A stretch of DNA of 64,000 nt from Desulfatitalea sp. BRH_c12 (GCA_000961655.1 LADR01000029.1:124001-188000), one strand, 5' to 3'. Counted from the first letter of the stretch, positions 16,814 through 26,050 are shown. Notes: generated by a model not told the origin, from the sequence alone. Made by a program: numbers and translations.

Positions 16814-17508
16814 GAATAGCTCCGCTTCCTGACTTACAAATCAGTGTTAGGATTTACGCGTGGTGAATGACCGCGTTATCGAGAAATGGCAACAGGCTTG
16901 ATGCTTTCTCTCCGCCCATCGGCATTTTTTATGGGAACTCTGTGATACGCTTGCGCTGGAAGTACGTTGAGGACCGAGTGTAGCGTCTGAACGAAGGGGG
17001 ATAGTCCGTGGTAATTGAATTGCAAAGACAAAAGCACTTTTAGCAAACCCATACACTCCAAGCAATCCATCGATAGAATGAAATTTTTCCTTTTACTGCT
17101 CTATATTCTAAGGCCATAGTATTATGCCAGGCGGCATGCGATTTATTTGGCGCACATAAACAGCAATCTGGTTATTCGGCCAAATGAGATACGGGTGTGG
17201 GTGACGTAGAAAACCCCTGGTCCTCCGTGCCAATCACGAAAAGCGGGTCAACGCTGCTCTTGATAATGGGATTCCAAGAGTCCACGGCAGACTTGACCCC
17301 ATACCTCATCATACCTTTCCAGACCCTTTCACTGGAACAAAGTGCATAACCAGAAACAGCAATAATGCTCTTTCCTTAGTCTGGATTTGGAAAATAAGTA
17401 ATTTTTCAGGATTACCCGGTATTGATCCAAAGAAGCCGAATTGCTAAACAGCAACATTTCATGCCTTTTCACGTTTCCCGCACAATCACCAAAAAGCAAG
17501 GGGGTTTT
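16814..17508. other. Intergenic region with repeat B element
   Basis: About 700 bases between divergent transcription units: the glycan operon on minus and the PEP-CTERM-like gene on plus. Small minus frames near 16850-17070 have no ribosome-binding site or recognisable product. Repeat family B occupies about 17167-17354. The rest is AT-richer and probably holds the two promoters, but no convincing -35/-10 pair was found. Confidence 0.6.
17167..17354. repeat. Repeat family B, longest copy
   Basis: The left end, TCTGGTTATTCGGCCAAATG followed by AGATACGGGTGTGGG (17167-17201), matches 43046-43082. The right end (17333-17354) is an imperfect inverted copy of the left end, and the inner GACCCCATACCTCATCA (about 17295-17311) is the inverse of the inner left segment. 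It is an imperfect palindromic intergenic repeat of ~190 bases. Confidence 0.65.
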
Positions 17509-18030
17509 ATGAAAAAAAGATGTTTTATAGTGTTCATGGCCTTAGCCGTATGCTATTGCGCGGTCGGCCATCCGAAGAACGCCCTGGCCGGCGTCGCCGT
17601 GTGGTCACCAGGGAACAACAATCTGGCTTTTCAGATGGATCTGACGCCCGCACGCCATACAGAATGTTCGCTTTACATGTATAAACGCGGTGACATGGAT
17701 AACGGATTGCTTCTGTTTCAGGACAGATTTTTCAACAGTTCGACGATCTATTTCACACAAGCGGGCGATACGTGGTATGCCGGCCTGGCGGCGGATTCAA
17801 AGGCCCTTAACTTAGGTGCTTCCAGTGCATTCAGCCTTTACTTTTGCGACAGCATCAATAAATATGCTTCCTACGATATTAATGCGACCCGCATGGGATC
17901 CATATTGTATGATGCAAATACGGGAATGCGGATATATACGAGCGCTAATCAGGTCCCTATTCCTGCTTCGGCTCTTTTGCTCTGCACGGGTTTGATCGGA
18001 TTGATCGGCTTCAGACGCCGAAAGGGCTAG
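17509..18030 (+). CDS. Small PEP-CTERM-like exported protein
   Basis: A 173-residue secreted protein with an N-terminal signal peptide ('MKKRCFIVFMALAVCYCAVG') and a C-terminal sorting signal: 'VPIPASALLLCTGLIGLIGF' followed by RRRKG. A V-P-x-P motif, a membrane helix and an arginine-rich end match the PEP-CTERM layout recognised by exosortase/EpsH. The mature part is a small beta-type domain without a known family. The start at 17509 follows AAGGGGG; the frame is open further upstream. Neighbours are an exopolysaccharide-type operon and CsgD-like regulators, the usual setting of PEP-CTERM proteins. No exosortase gene lies in the window. Confidence 0.78.
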   Translation: MKKRCFIVFMALAVCYCAVGHPKNALAGVAVWSPGNNNLAFQMDLTPARHTECSLYMYKRGDMDNGLLLFQDRFFNSSTIYFTQAGDTWYAGLAADSKALNLGASSAFSLYFCDSINKYASYDINATRMGSILYDANTGMRIYTSANQVPIPASALLLCTGLIGLIGFRRRKG

Positions 18031-18432
18031 AATTTACGGACAGGGGAGCGGCAAGGCCCCATTTGAAAATTTTATTGACATTAACGCCTTTTAGTTTTAT
18101 CGAAGCTTCACAAGTGTGATGCACACCTTGTTTAAAGGTCCTCCTCGGCGCGAAGCAACATTCTTATTACATCTTTAGAGCGGCATTCTTCTTGCAATCC
18201 TTCAGGACTTTTTAGAGTCGCACCATTCAATTTGGACAGTATTGGAAATCCCGTTGGTCAACGACGATACGGGAAGGCGGACTCCCCCCGCGGGCTGTTG
18301 CATTTTATCTGCCGCCTTCCCTGGTCTCAAGCGCAGTTTCCAAGCGCATCTGCAAAACGAAATCTGGTATCATTGCTACTGCATAACCCACAAACATGAT
18401 TCAAAACGGATACTTTGACAGGTGTATGATCC
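18031..18432. promoter_or_regulatory. Leader of the CsgD-like regulator pair, with candidate sigma-54 site and hairpin
   Basis: Four hundred bases without a gene. At 18181-18196 CGGCATTCTTCTTGCA fits the sigma-54 pattern GG-N10-GC with GGCA and TTGC boxes. A 10-bp inverted repeat, GGGAAGGCGG at 18271-18280 and CCGCCTTCCC at 18312-18321, could form a hairpin in the untranslated leader. A weak GGGG/CCCC hairpin after 18040 may end the upstream gene. None of these is proved functional. Confidence 0.45.
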
Positions 18433-19155
18433 ATGATTCCTACAGCCAAGCCCAAAGATGCCGCCGATTCAAAAATTTTCGAAATTCATATCGTCAGCGA
18501 TAACCTCAAAAATGGAGAGCTCCTTCGCCTCTCATTAGAAAAAGAGTTTCAGGTTGCCTGCAAAAGTCATCATGAATTGACGCCCGATTTTTGGCGAGAA
18601 GTCGAAGCTGTCGGGACTAATCTCGTGTTGTTCGATTGCTCCGAGTTCGATGATAACCGGATCAATAACAGTATTGCCGGCAGGCGTCCGGATATGGATC
18701 AGATCTTCCTCATTCTCTTTAACGCCAGCCAGGATAGAGATCTGAAGCAGATTGTCATCAACCATAAGATACGTGGCATTTTTTACAAAACCGATTCCCT
18801 GGATCGTTTTTTGAAGGGCATCCGCGAAATACTTGAAGGGGATCTATGGCTGCCACGCAAGATAATTTCCGAATGCATCGATTTTTCGATGATGAAAGGT
18901 GCTTCCGGCAATAAAGCGCTGCGTTTTTTATCTTTTCGAGAAAAAGAGATCATGCAGCTCATCTCCGCGGGGGCAAGTAATCGTAAAATTGCCGAAGAAC
19001 TCAATATCAGCATCCATACCGTAAAAACACACCTATATAATATCTATAAAAAGATCGGTGTGCCCAACCGACTGAAAGCGCTCATTTGGGCAACAACCCA
19101 TATGCACGCATTCATTTGGATGGCCATTCTTTTTCTCAGCGACGTGCGGCTATGA
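18433..19155 (+). CDS. CsgD-like LuxR-family regulator 1
   Basis: A 240-residue transcription regulator with an N-terminal degenerate receiver-like domain and a C-terminal LuxR helix-turn-helix ('LSFREKEIMQLISAGASNRK', then 'NISIHTVKTHLYNIYKKIGV'). The linker 'RGIFYKTDSLDRFLKGIREI' followed by 'LEGDLWLPRKII' resembles E. coli CsgD, the master switch of curli and cellulose, rather than true response regulators. The canonical phospho-acceptor aspartate pattern is not evident, so control may be by level or ligand. The stop overlaps the start of the next gene (ATGA). It lies downstream of the PEP-CTERM-like gene and near the glycan operon, suggesting matrix control. Confidence 0.85.
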   Translation: MIPTAKPKDAADSKIFEIHIVSDNLKNGELLRLSLEKEFQVACKSHHELTPDFWREVEAVGTNLVLFDCSEFDDNRINNSIAGRRPDMDQIFLILFNASQDRDLKQIVINHKIRGIFYKTDSLDRFLKGIREILEGDLWLPRKIISECIDFSMMKGASGNKALRFLSFREKEIMQLISAGASNRKIAEELNISIHTVKTHLYNIYKKIGVPNRLKALIWATTHMHAFIWMAILFLSDVRL

Positions 19156-19826
19156 AAAATACACTCACCCATGAAGACGCCTTTGCCGGTACTGTGGTAC
19201 ATGTCATGGGCGAAAAATCCTTTAACAATGATCTTTTATGCACCTATCTCGAAAGCCAGACGACCTTGCCCGTCCAGATATTGCGAGTCGAAAACCTTCG
19301 CCTTTTATCGAATTTATGCACCGGCAAAAATGAGATCGTCCTGCTGGACAGACGGCTCTTCAATGCCTCTACTTTGGCAACATGGTGGGTCCTGAACGCG
19401 AACGTGCTGAATACATCCACCTGTCCGACCATCCTGTTTAATGTGGAGGTGTCGGAGGGGCTGGATCGTGAGGCCCTTATGAAGGGATTTCGTGGGGTTG
19501 TTCATGCGCATCTGCCCATCGACTTCTATCCCCGGGCACTATCGGCCGTAGCAAGTGGAGAATTGTGGTATCCACGCAAAGTTTTGGCACAACATTTTCT
19601 TTCGGAGAATATGCCTTACCGGAAATTGTTGGAAAAGAATTCATTGTTGACCGAGCGGGAAAAAGAGATTCTGCGCATGCTCTCCTCTGGAAAAAGCAAT
19701 CAACAAATTGCCGACTACCTCAGCATCAGCCAACATACAGTCAAAAACCACGCCTACAATATATTCAAAAAATTAAATGTATCAAACCGCCTCGAAGCAG
19801 CTTTGTGGCTTTCAAATCATATATGA
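19152..19826 (+). CDS. CsgD-like LuxR-family regulator 2
   Basis: A 224-residue paralogue of the upstream regulator. The N-terminal domain is divergent; the LuxR HTH at the C terminus reads 'LTEREKEILRMLSSGKSNQQ' and 'LSISQHTVKNHAYNIFKKLN'. It carries the same CsgD-type linker 'ALSAVASGELWYPRKVLAQH'. The ATG at 19152 overlaps the previous stop by four bases, so the two are translationally coupled and may form a heterodimer (inference). A frame extends upstream inside the first gene, but the coupled start fits the second protein's natural N terminus. Confidence 0.85.
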   Translation: MKNTLTHEDAFAGTVVHVMGEKSFNNDLLCTYLESQTTLPVQILRVENLRLLSNLCTGKNEIVLLDRRLFNASTLATWWVLNANVLNTSTCPTILFNVEVSEGLDREALMKGFRGVVHAHLPIDFYPRALSAVASGELWYPRKVLAQHFLSENMPYRKLLEKNSLLTEREKEILRMLSSGKSNQQIADYLSISQHTVKNHAYNIFKKLNVSNRLEAALWLSNHI

Positions 19827-19852
19827 TGCACTGTAACTGCACCGCTTTCTTC

Positions 19853-19879
19853 CGGCCCCGGCAAAGCGTTGCCGGGGCC
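19853..19879 (+). terminator. GC-rich hairpin after regulator pair
   Basis: GGCCCCGGCAA and TTGCCGGGGCC form an 11-bp perfect stem with a 5-base loop, 26 bases after the stop. No T-run follows, so it may be a transcript-stabilising or bidirectional terminator between convergent genes. Confidence 0.55.
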
Positions 19880-19969
19880 CCACCCATGCGGCGGGCGGCG
19901 CAAAGGGTTATCTGCTATGCGCTCAGTGATCCAAGAAAGGATCATGGCGCGCTTTCCATCCCTTAACTG

Positions 19970-22456
19970 CTAACTGCATTTTGTATACCCACAAAAATGG
20001 CACGTCTGACATCCCTCCTCAAAGGTGATCGTCTGACCGCATTCCGGACAATTCGCGCCCATCAATGTGTTTTCTTTGAAAGCAATTGGAATGATGCCGT
20101 TTTTAAGAAGATAACGCCGTTCGAGAACGCGTGCGATCGCATCGGGGATGGAAAGGACGAGCCCGCCTTCCTGAAAGATAGGGTGCTCACCTCCGATACC
20201 TTTAAGTTGCTCAACGATCAGTTTGACCTCCACCCCTGAGCGCAGCGCCAGGGAAACCAGGCGGCCGATCGCTTCCGTTTTGGCGGTGGTCGAACGGCCC
20301 GACTTGCCTATGGTGGCAAATACCTCAAAGGGGCGGCCGTTAAACTCAGTCACTGTCACATAAAGATGGCCATACCCGGTTCGAATTTTGGTAGTGAACC
20401 CATCGAGCGTCTCGGGGCGCTCCCGCAGGGCGGCCATGATGCCTTCGGAAGCACTGCTGGTGCCGCCGGTGGAGAGCACCTGATTATCCTTGCTGCCGTC
20501 CCGATAAATCGTGACCCCTTTGCAGCCCAGTTGATAGGCCATGTTGTAGATTTTGAGAACATCGTCGGTCGCGGCATCGTTGGGCAAGTTGACGGTTTTA
20601 GACACAGCATTGTCGGTATGTTTTTGAAAAGCGGCCTGCATGCGAACGTGCCACTCGGCGGATACATCGTGAGCCGTCACGAATACCTTTTTGACATCGT
20701 CGGGAATGCTGTCGATATCCTGGATCGACCCTGTACGCGCGATCGTTTCCATCAGTTCAGACGAGTAGAATCCACGCTTTTTGGCCACGGCTTCAAAGAT
20801 GGGATTGACTTCCGCCAGGCGATCGTTGTCCATCACCTTGCGCACGAAACTCAAGGCGAACAGGGGCTCGATACCGCTGGAACAATTTGCGATAATGCTC
20901 AAGGTGCCGGTTGGCGCAATCGTGGTCAGGGTGGCGTTGCGCAAGGGGGGCTGACCCGATTGCTTATAGATGCTGCGTTCGAAGTTCAGGAAGGGGCCGC
21001 GCCGGGCCGCCAGATCGCGAGAGGCGGCATGGGCCTCGATCTGAATAAAAGACATCAGATCTTCGGCGATTTTCAAGGCCTCTTCGCAGTTATAAGGAAC
21101 CTTGAGTTGGAAGAGTAAATCGGCAAAACCCATTACCCCCAGACCAACCTTGCGGTTGCCTTTGACCATCTCATCGATGGCAGGCAGCGGGTAGCGCGAC
21201 ATGTCGATGGTGTTGTCCAGAAAGTGCACGGCCTGCCAAACCACCCGCCGCAGTTCTTCATAGTCAATGGCCGCGACATCTTTATCGCTGACCACACAAC
21301 GCGATAAATTGATCGAGCCCAGATTGCAAGCCTCCATCGGTAGCAGGGGTTGCTCGCCGCATGGATTGGTGCTTTCGATGTCGCCAATTTCCGGCGTTGG
21401 ATTGTCGCGATTCATGCGGTCCAGGAAAATAATGCCCGGGTCCCCATTTTTCCAGGCTTGTTGAATCAGCGCCGTGTAGACTTCGCCGGCGTCCAAGGAG
21501 CCGACGCGCTTTTTCAGTGCTGGATCGATAAGATCGTAGGGTCTGCCATCGGCAACAGCCTGCATGAAGGCATCCGTGACCCCAACGGAGATGTTGAAAT
21601 TGTTCAACTCATCATCGCGCTGCTTGCAGTAAATGAATTCCAGAATATCGGGGTGGTCCACGCGCATGACGGCCATATTGGCGCCCCGGCGTGTACCGCC
21701 CTGTTTGACCTGCTCAGTGGCGGTGTTGAAGATTTTCATAAAGGACACCGGTCCTGAAGCGACGCCGCCGGTTGTGCCCACCATGGAGTTCTTGGGGCGC
21801 AGACGTGAAAAGGAAAATCCGGTGCCACCACCCGACTTGTGGATGATGGCGGCGTTTTTCAGGGTGTCGAAAATGGCCTCCATACTGTCTTCCACCGGCA
21901 ACACAAAACATGCGGCCAGTTGTCCCAGGCGGCGTCCCGCATTCATCAAGGTCGGCGAATTGGGCAGGAACTTCAACTCGGCCATCAAATCGTAAAAGGT
22001 TTCTTCGACGGCCTGGATATCGGCCTGGGGATCATGGATCAAATCGGCTTGGGCAATATGCCGGGCCACACGCCGCAACATCTGGGACGATGTTTCCAGC
22101 AGCCGGCCTTGTGCATCCTTGCGCAGGTAACGCCGCTCGAGCACTGTTTCGGCATTCGGTGTCAGGTGCAGCCCATTGCGTACAAATATGGATTTGTCTA
22201 TGGAAACAGCCACCTTAGGCACCCCATGCTCTTCCAGGATCGTATCGATCACCGCTTCCACGACGGAAGGCGTGATGCACTTCATCTTCATCCCGTCGAT
22301 GGCTTCGCGCACAAAACGGCTGATGGCTCGCGCCTTGTCATTATCCATGGGATGCTCCTGTATCAATGCCCTGGAGAAACGTTCGTCATCCCAACGATAC
22401 GCGGAAAGATCGATGACCCCTTCTTTGGTTTCAATGAATTTGACTATTTGGCCCAC
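19970..22456 (-). CDS. nrdJ: Class II (adenosylcobalamin) ribonucleotide reductase
   Basis: Reduces ribonucleotides to deoxyribonucleotides with an adenosylcobalamin-generated thiyl radical; it is oxygen-independent. The 828-residue protein has the substrate region 'FLPNSPTLMNAGRRLGQLAA', the catalytic loop 'ESTNPCGEQPLLPMEACNLG' with the N-x-C-x-E motif, and 'TIAPTGTLSIIANCSSGIEP'. A C-terminal zinc-ribbon-like tail, 'CPECGQTITFEEGC' with 'CHFCGYTKC', supplies redox or metal cysteines. The start is GTG at 22456 with AAGGAG six bases upstream. It is divergent from nrdD, with an NrdR-box-like site between them. Confidence 0.93.
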   Translation of the reverse strand: MGQIVKFIETKEGVIDLSAYRWDDERFSRALIQEHPMDNDKARAISRFVREAIDGMKMKCITPSVVEAVIDTILEEHGVPKVAVSIDKSIFVRNGLHLTPNAETVLERRYLRKDAQGRLLETSSQMLRRVARHIAQADLIHDPQADIQAVEETFYDLMAELKFLPNSPTLMNAGRRLGQLAACFVLPVEDSMEAIFDTLKNAAIIHKSGGGTGFSFSRLRPKNSMVGTTGGVASGPVSFMKIFNTATEQVKQGGTRRGANMAVMRVDHPDILEFIYCKQRDDELNNFNISVGVTDAFMQAVADGRPYDLIDPALKKRVGSLDAGEVYTALIQQAWKNGDPGIIFLDRMNRDNPTPEIGDIESTNPCGEQPLLPMEACNLGSINLSRCVVSDKDVAAIDYEELRRVVWQAVHFLDNTIDMSRYPLPAIDEMVKGNRKVGLGVMGFADLLFQLKVPYNCEEALKIAEDLMSFIQIEAHAASRDLAARRGPFLNFERSIYKQSGQPPLRNATLTTIAPTGTLSIIANCSSGIEPLFALSFVRKVMDNDRLAEVNPIFEAVAKKRGFYSSELMETIARTGSIQDIDSIPDDVKKVFVTAHDVSAEWHVRMQAAFQKHTDNAVSKTVNLPNDAATDDVLKIYNMAYQLGCKGVTIYRDGSKDNQVLSTGGTSSASEGIMAALRERPETLDGFTTKIRTGYGHLYVTVTEFNGRPFEVFATIGKSGRSTTAKTEAIGRLVSLALRSGVEVKLIVEQLKGIGGEHPIFQEGGLVLSIPDAIARVLERRYLLKNGIIPIAFKENTLMGANCPECGQTITFEEGCQTCHFCGYTKCS

Positions 22457-22993
22457 GCCCTGCTCCTTCTGTTCATCTCAAAAAAGGCAAACGGTGCCGC
22501 CGGTCGGTACCGCGTCCCTTGCGGATGCATGTTGTCAGTGACTAATTTTGATTCGATTTCGGTGCCGATAGCAGCCCAATGATCCGGGCATGGTGATCTC
22601 ATCAGTTGTCACACAATATATAGTATTGTCAAGTCGTATGATGTCTATATGAAGGATGGGACTTTGCCCGTCAGCCCGTTGCCGCCCGTGGGGTCGCGTG
22701 GCGTTGGCGTGTCGGTCGGAAATGCGCTGTTCGCAAGGTTTAGGAGCCCGATATCGCACCGCATCCCATCGGACGACCTGACGAGGCCAAACGAGCCGAC
22801 CGGCAAATGGGCCCAATATGCACAAGATGTAGGATTTTTAGTTTGACAGGCATCAAGATGTTGATGTAACTATTTCACATCCTCAGTACCGCTTGTACCA
22901 ATAATCCTTAACCACAATCCGTAATTGCAGCGCCTCGGGCGCTTTGAACAATTGACGCCGGCTACAACCCTTCTACCTAAAAAGGAGAAACAG
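22457..22993. promoter_or_regulatory. Divergent nrdJ/nrdD control region
   Basis: This 537-base spacer separates the two reductase units. It carries the NrdR-box-like palindrome at 22611-22626. A candidate plus-strand promoter is TTGACA 22843-22848 with TAACTA 22867-22872 (18-base spacing), leading to nrdD. A 96-codon minus frame (22535-22825) lacks a ribosome-binding site and any recognisable domain, so it was not called. No cobalamin riboswitch core could be recognised. Confidence 0.55.
22611..22626. promoter_or_regulatory. NrdR-box-like operator
   Basis: ACACAATATATAGTAT matches the known NrdR consensus (ACACWATATATWGTGT) at nearly every position. NrdR represses ribonucleotide reductase genes when dATP is high. 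Functional sites usually come in pairs about three helical turns apart; a second clear box was not found. Confidence 0.65.
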
Positions 22994-25219
22994 GTGTTCG
23001 AACAAATCAAAAAACGTGATGGACGCGTTGTCGAATTCGATTCCACCAAAATTACAGCTGCCATCGCCAAAGCCGGTCAGGTAACCGGCGAGTTCGCCGA
23101 ACGCGACGCGCGCAAGCTCACTTTGCGCGTACTGACCCTGGCCCATGAATTACGCTTGGGGGCATTGCCGGAGGTTGAAGAGATTCAGGATATCGTCGAA
23201 CACGTGTTGCTCGAGTCCCCTTACCACCTCACGGCCAAATCGTATATTCTCTACCGTGAGCAGCATGCCCAAATCCGCAGCATCACCACCAAAGCCAATG
23301 TCGACCTGGTGGATCATTATATCCAGCGCATGGATTGGAAAATCAAAGAAAACAGCAACATGTGCTACTCGCTGCAGGGGCTGAACAACTACATCTCATC
23401 GGATGTTACCTCGGAATACTGGTTGAACAAGATCTATCCGCCCCAGATCCGCCAGGCGCACAAGAGCGGCGATGTACACATTCACGATCTGAGCCTGTTG
23501 TCGGTGTACTGCGTGGGCTGGGATTTGAAGGATCTGCTCAAAAATGGCTTCAAGGGGGTCGAAGGAAAGGTGGAAAGCGCGCCGCCCAAACACCTGCGTT
23601 CGGCCTTGGGCCAGATCGTCAATTTTTTCTACACCTTGCAGGGCGAAGCGGCCGGCGCCCAGGCCCTATCCAATTTCGATACGCTGCTGGCACCTTTCGT
23701 ACGATTTGATGATTTGAATTACGAGCGGGTCAAGCAGGCTTTGCAGGAGTTTATATTCAACATCAATATTCCCACCCGGGTGGGCTTTCAGACGCCCTTC
23801 ACGAATATCACCATGGACCTGTGCGTACCTGGCATCCTCAAAGACCACCCGGTGATCGTGGGCGGTTGTGAACTGGATGTCACCTATGCCGAGTTCCAGC
23901 CCGAAATGGACCTGATCAATCGCGCTTTTGCCGATGTGATGATGGCTGGTGATGCCAAGGGACGGGTTTTCACCTTCCCCATTCCGACCTATAACATCAC
24001 CCCCGACTTCGACTGGAACAACCCCAACCTGGATTTGGTCTGGCAAATGACGGCCAAGTACGGAATCCCCTATTTTTCCAATTTCGTCAATTCCGATATG
24101 TCCCCCGAAGATGCGCGCTCCATGTGCTGTCGGCTGCGCCTGGACAATCGCGAACTGCTCAAGCGCGGCGGCGGTCTGTTCGGCGCCAACCCGCTGACCG
24201 GCTCCATCGGGGTGGTCACGATCAATCTGCCGCGCATCGGGTTTCAGGCCAGCGACGAAGCCGAGTTCCTCCAGCTTCTTGAAGATCGCGTGCGCCTGGG
24301 CGTGGAAAGCCTGATCATCAAACGCAAGATATTGGAAAAATTCACCGAAAAAAATCTGTACCCCTATTCTCGCTTTTACCTGCGCGAAGTCAAACAGGGT
24401 GCTGGCATGTACTGGAAAAACCATTTTTCCACCATTGGCATCATCGGCATGAACGAAGCCTGCCTGAACTTTATGGGCAAGGACATCGGCAGCCCCGAGG
24501 GTCAGACGTTTGCCCTCAAGGTGATGGATTATCTGCGCGACCTGCTGTCAGGCGTTCAGGATGAAACCGGCGATATTTTCAACCTGGAAGCCACCCCGGC
24601 CGAGGGCACCTCCTTCCGCCTGGCCATGCTGGATAAGAAAAAATTCAACGGCATCGTCTGCTCTAACGAAACCGAGCACAACAAGGGCGCCGCCCCCTAT
24701 TACACCAACTCTACCCAACTGCCGGTCAACTATACCGACGACCTTTACCAGACGTTCGAGCTTCAGGATCAGCTCCAAACCAAGTACACGGGCGGTACGG
24801 TGTTGCACGTCTTTTTAGGCGAACAGCTCAGCGACATCGATGCCGTCAAATCCCTGGTGCGCAAAATCGCTTCGAACTACCGGCTGCCTTATTTTACCCT
24901 GACCCCCACCTTCAGCATCTGCCCGTCGCATGGTTATCTGAAAGGCGAACAGCCGCGCTGCGCCCATTGCAATCAGGAAACCGAGATCTACTCGCGGGTG
25001 GTGGGATATCTGCGCCCGATCAAGCAGTGGAACGACGGCAAACAGGCCGAATATGCGCTGCGTAAAACCTATCGGGTCGATTCGATCGATCCGGCGTCTG
25101 GCGCCAAGGTGATGATGGCCAAAAATCGCAAGCGTGCGACGGACGGAAAAAACACCGAAGACGCTTTGTTGCCGGATGAAACCAACCCTGTCGGCCGCTC
25201 CGGCGTCGTTTCCCGGTAA
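22994..25219 (+). CDS. nrdD: Class III anaerobic ribonucleoside-triphosphate reductase
   Basis: A glycyl-radical enzyme that reduces NTPs under anoxia. The GTG start at 22994 has AAGGAG upstream; the earlier ATG of the frame adds 23 unlikely residues. Domains: N-terminal ATP-cone ('QIKKRDGRVVEFDSTKITAA'), NrdD barrel ('TRVGFQTPFTNITMDLCVP', 'YYTNSTQLPVNYTDDLYQTF'), zinc site 'CPSHGYLKGEQPRCAHC', and the glycyl-radical region 'YSRVVGYLRPIKQWNDGKQ' at about residue 670. After it comes a basic tail of roughly 50 residues that is longer than usual for the family. A strong terminator follows before nrdG. Confidence 0.93.
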   Translation: MFEQIKKRDGRVVEFDSTKITAAIAKAGQVTGEFAERDARKLTLRVLTLAHELRLGALPEVEEIQDIVEHVLLESPYHLTAKSYILYREQHAQIRSITTKANVDLVDHYIQRMDWKIKENSNMCYSLQGLNNYISSDVTSEYWLNKIYPPQIRQAHKSGDVHIHDLSLLSVYCVGWDLKDLLKNGFKGVEGKVESAPPKHLRSALGQIVNFFYTLQGEAAGAQALSNFDTLLAPFVRFDDLNYERVKQALQEFIFNINIPTRVGFQTPFTNITMDLCVPGILKDHPVIVGGCELDVTYAEFQPEMDLINRAFADVMMAGDAKGRVFTFPIPTYNITPDFDWNNPNLDLVWQMTAKYGIPYFSNFVNSDMSPEDARSMCCRLRLDNRELLKRGGGLFGANPLTGSIGVVTINLPRIGFQASDEAEFLQLLEDRVRLGVESLIIKRKILEKFTEKNLYPYSRFYLREVKQGAGMYWKNHFSTIGIIGMNEACLNFMGKDIGSPEGQTFALKVMDYLRDLLSGVQDETGDIFNLEATPAEGTSFRLAMLDKKKFNGIVCSNETEHNKGAAPYYTNSTQLPVNYTDDLYQTFELQDQLQTKYTGGTVLHVFLGEQLSDIDAVKSLVRKIASNYRLPYFTLTPTFSICPSHGYLKGEQPRCAHCNQETEIYSRVVGYLRPIKQWNDGKQAEYALRKTYRVDSIDPASGAKVMMAKNRKRATDGKNTEDALLPDETNPVGRSGVVSR

Positions 25220-25257
25220 ACGCTGACGAATCCATCCACCGCCTGAACGTATGACGC

Positions 25258-25290
25258 TGCGGGGGCGAATGTCGCCCCCGCACGCTTTTT
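25258..25290 (+). terminator. Rho-independent terminator after nrdD
   Basis: TGCGGGGGCGA and TCGCCCCCGCA form an 11-bp stem with a three-base loop (25258-25282), followed by a five-T run at 25286-25290. It lies between nrdD and nrdG, so nrdG may depend on read-through or its own promoter. Confidence 0.8.
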
Positions 25291-25324
25291 ACACGACACC
25301 GCACAGAGAAAACGCAACGGCACC

Positions 25325-26032
25325 ATGATTTTTGCCGGGTTACAAAAAACCTCATTGATTGATTATCCTGGCAAGGTCAGCTGTGTGGCTTTTGTCTCCG
25401 GCTGCAATCTGGCTTGTCCCTTTTGCCACAATCCGGAACTGGCCAGGGGCCTCTATCCCGAACGCATTGCCGCGGACGCATTGCTCGAGTATCTGACCCC
25501 ACGCAAACGACTGCTCGATGGCGTGGTCATCTCCGGCGGCGAGCCGACCCTGGCCTCTGGACTACCGGATATGTGCCGTGCCATTCAAGGACTGGGCCTG
25601 CCGGTCAAACTGGACACCAATGGAACCCGTCCCGAGGTTCTGCAGCACCTGCTGGCGCACCAGGTGGTCGACTATGTCGCCATGGACATCAAAACGAGCC
25701 TGAATCAGTATGCCCCGCTGCTGACGACGGAAGCGACCGCCCGGAAGGTTGCACGCAGCATTCGCCTGATCATGGAGAGCGACGTGGATTATGAATTTCG
25801 CACCACTTGCCTGCGACCTTTTGTGGATGAAAAAATCGTCGTGGAGATTGCCCGCGGGATTCAAGGCGCCCGGCGATATGTGCTGCAAGCGTTCCGGTCA
25901 TCCGTTCTGCTTGATCCGAAATTCTTCTCGGCAGGCGATCCTGGATTTTCCGCAACATCCATGCAACGTCTGCGGCAATCGGTTGTGCCTTGGGTGGCCG
26001 ACACCCAGGTTCGCGGGGGTGCGGGTGACTGA
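25325..26032 (+). CDS. nrdG: NrdD-activating radical SAM protein
   Basis: Generates the glycyl radical on NrdD by reductive cleavage of S-adenosylmethionine. The cluster motif is 'FVSGCNLACPFCHNPEL' (C-x3-C-x2-C). Other radical-SAM features are 'GVVISGGEPTLASGLPDMCR' and 'VKLDTNGTRPEVL'. The length of 235 residues fits the class that starts with 'GLQKTSLIDYPGKVSCVAF'. It is encoded 105 bases after nrdD, beyond a terminator. The stop codon forms part of a repeat B end (26030-26050). Confidence 0.9.
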   Translation: MIFAGLQKTSLIDYPGKVSCVAFVSGCNLACPFCHNPELARGLYPERIAADALLEYLTPRKRLLDGVVISGGEPTLASGLPDMCRAIQGLGLPVKLDTNGTRPEVLQHLLAHQVVDYVAMDIKTSLNQYAPLLTTEATARKVARSIRLIMESDVDYEFRTTCLRPFVDEKIVVEIARGIQGARRYVLQAFRSSVLLDPKFFSAGDPGFSATSMQRLRQSVVPWVADTQVRGGAGD

Positions 26033-26050
26033 CCGAAGTGGATAACCAGA
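26030..26050 (-). repeat. Repeat family B fragment at nrdG stop
   Basis: Read on minus this is TCTGGTTATCCACTTCGGTC plus A, differing from 43046-43066 by one base. It begins at the nrdG stop codon. Confidence 0.7.

Noticed and set aside
15743-16819. A 358-codon plus frame antisense to the CapD-like dehydratase
   Set aside because: The dehydratase motifs on minus are unmistakable; the plus product is unlike any family.
22535-22825. A 96-codon minus frame in the nrdJ/nrdD spacer
   Set aside because: No ribosome-binding site and no recognisable domain; it lies in a control region.
22640-22830. Possible cobalamin riboswitch near the nrd genes
   Set aside because: A GCCAC-like string occurs, but the conserved B12-box context and folding arms could not be recognised.
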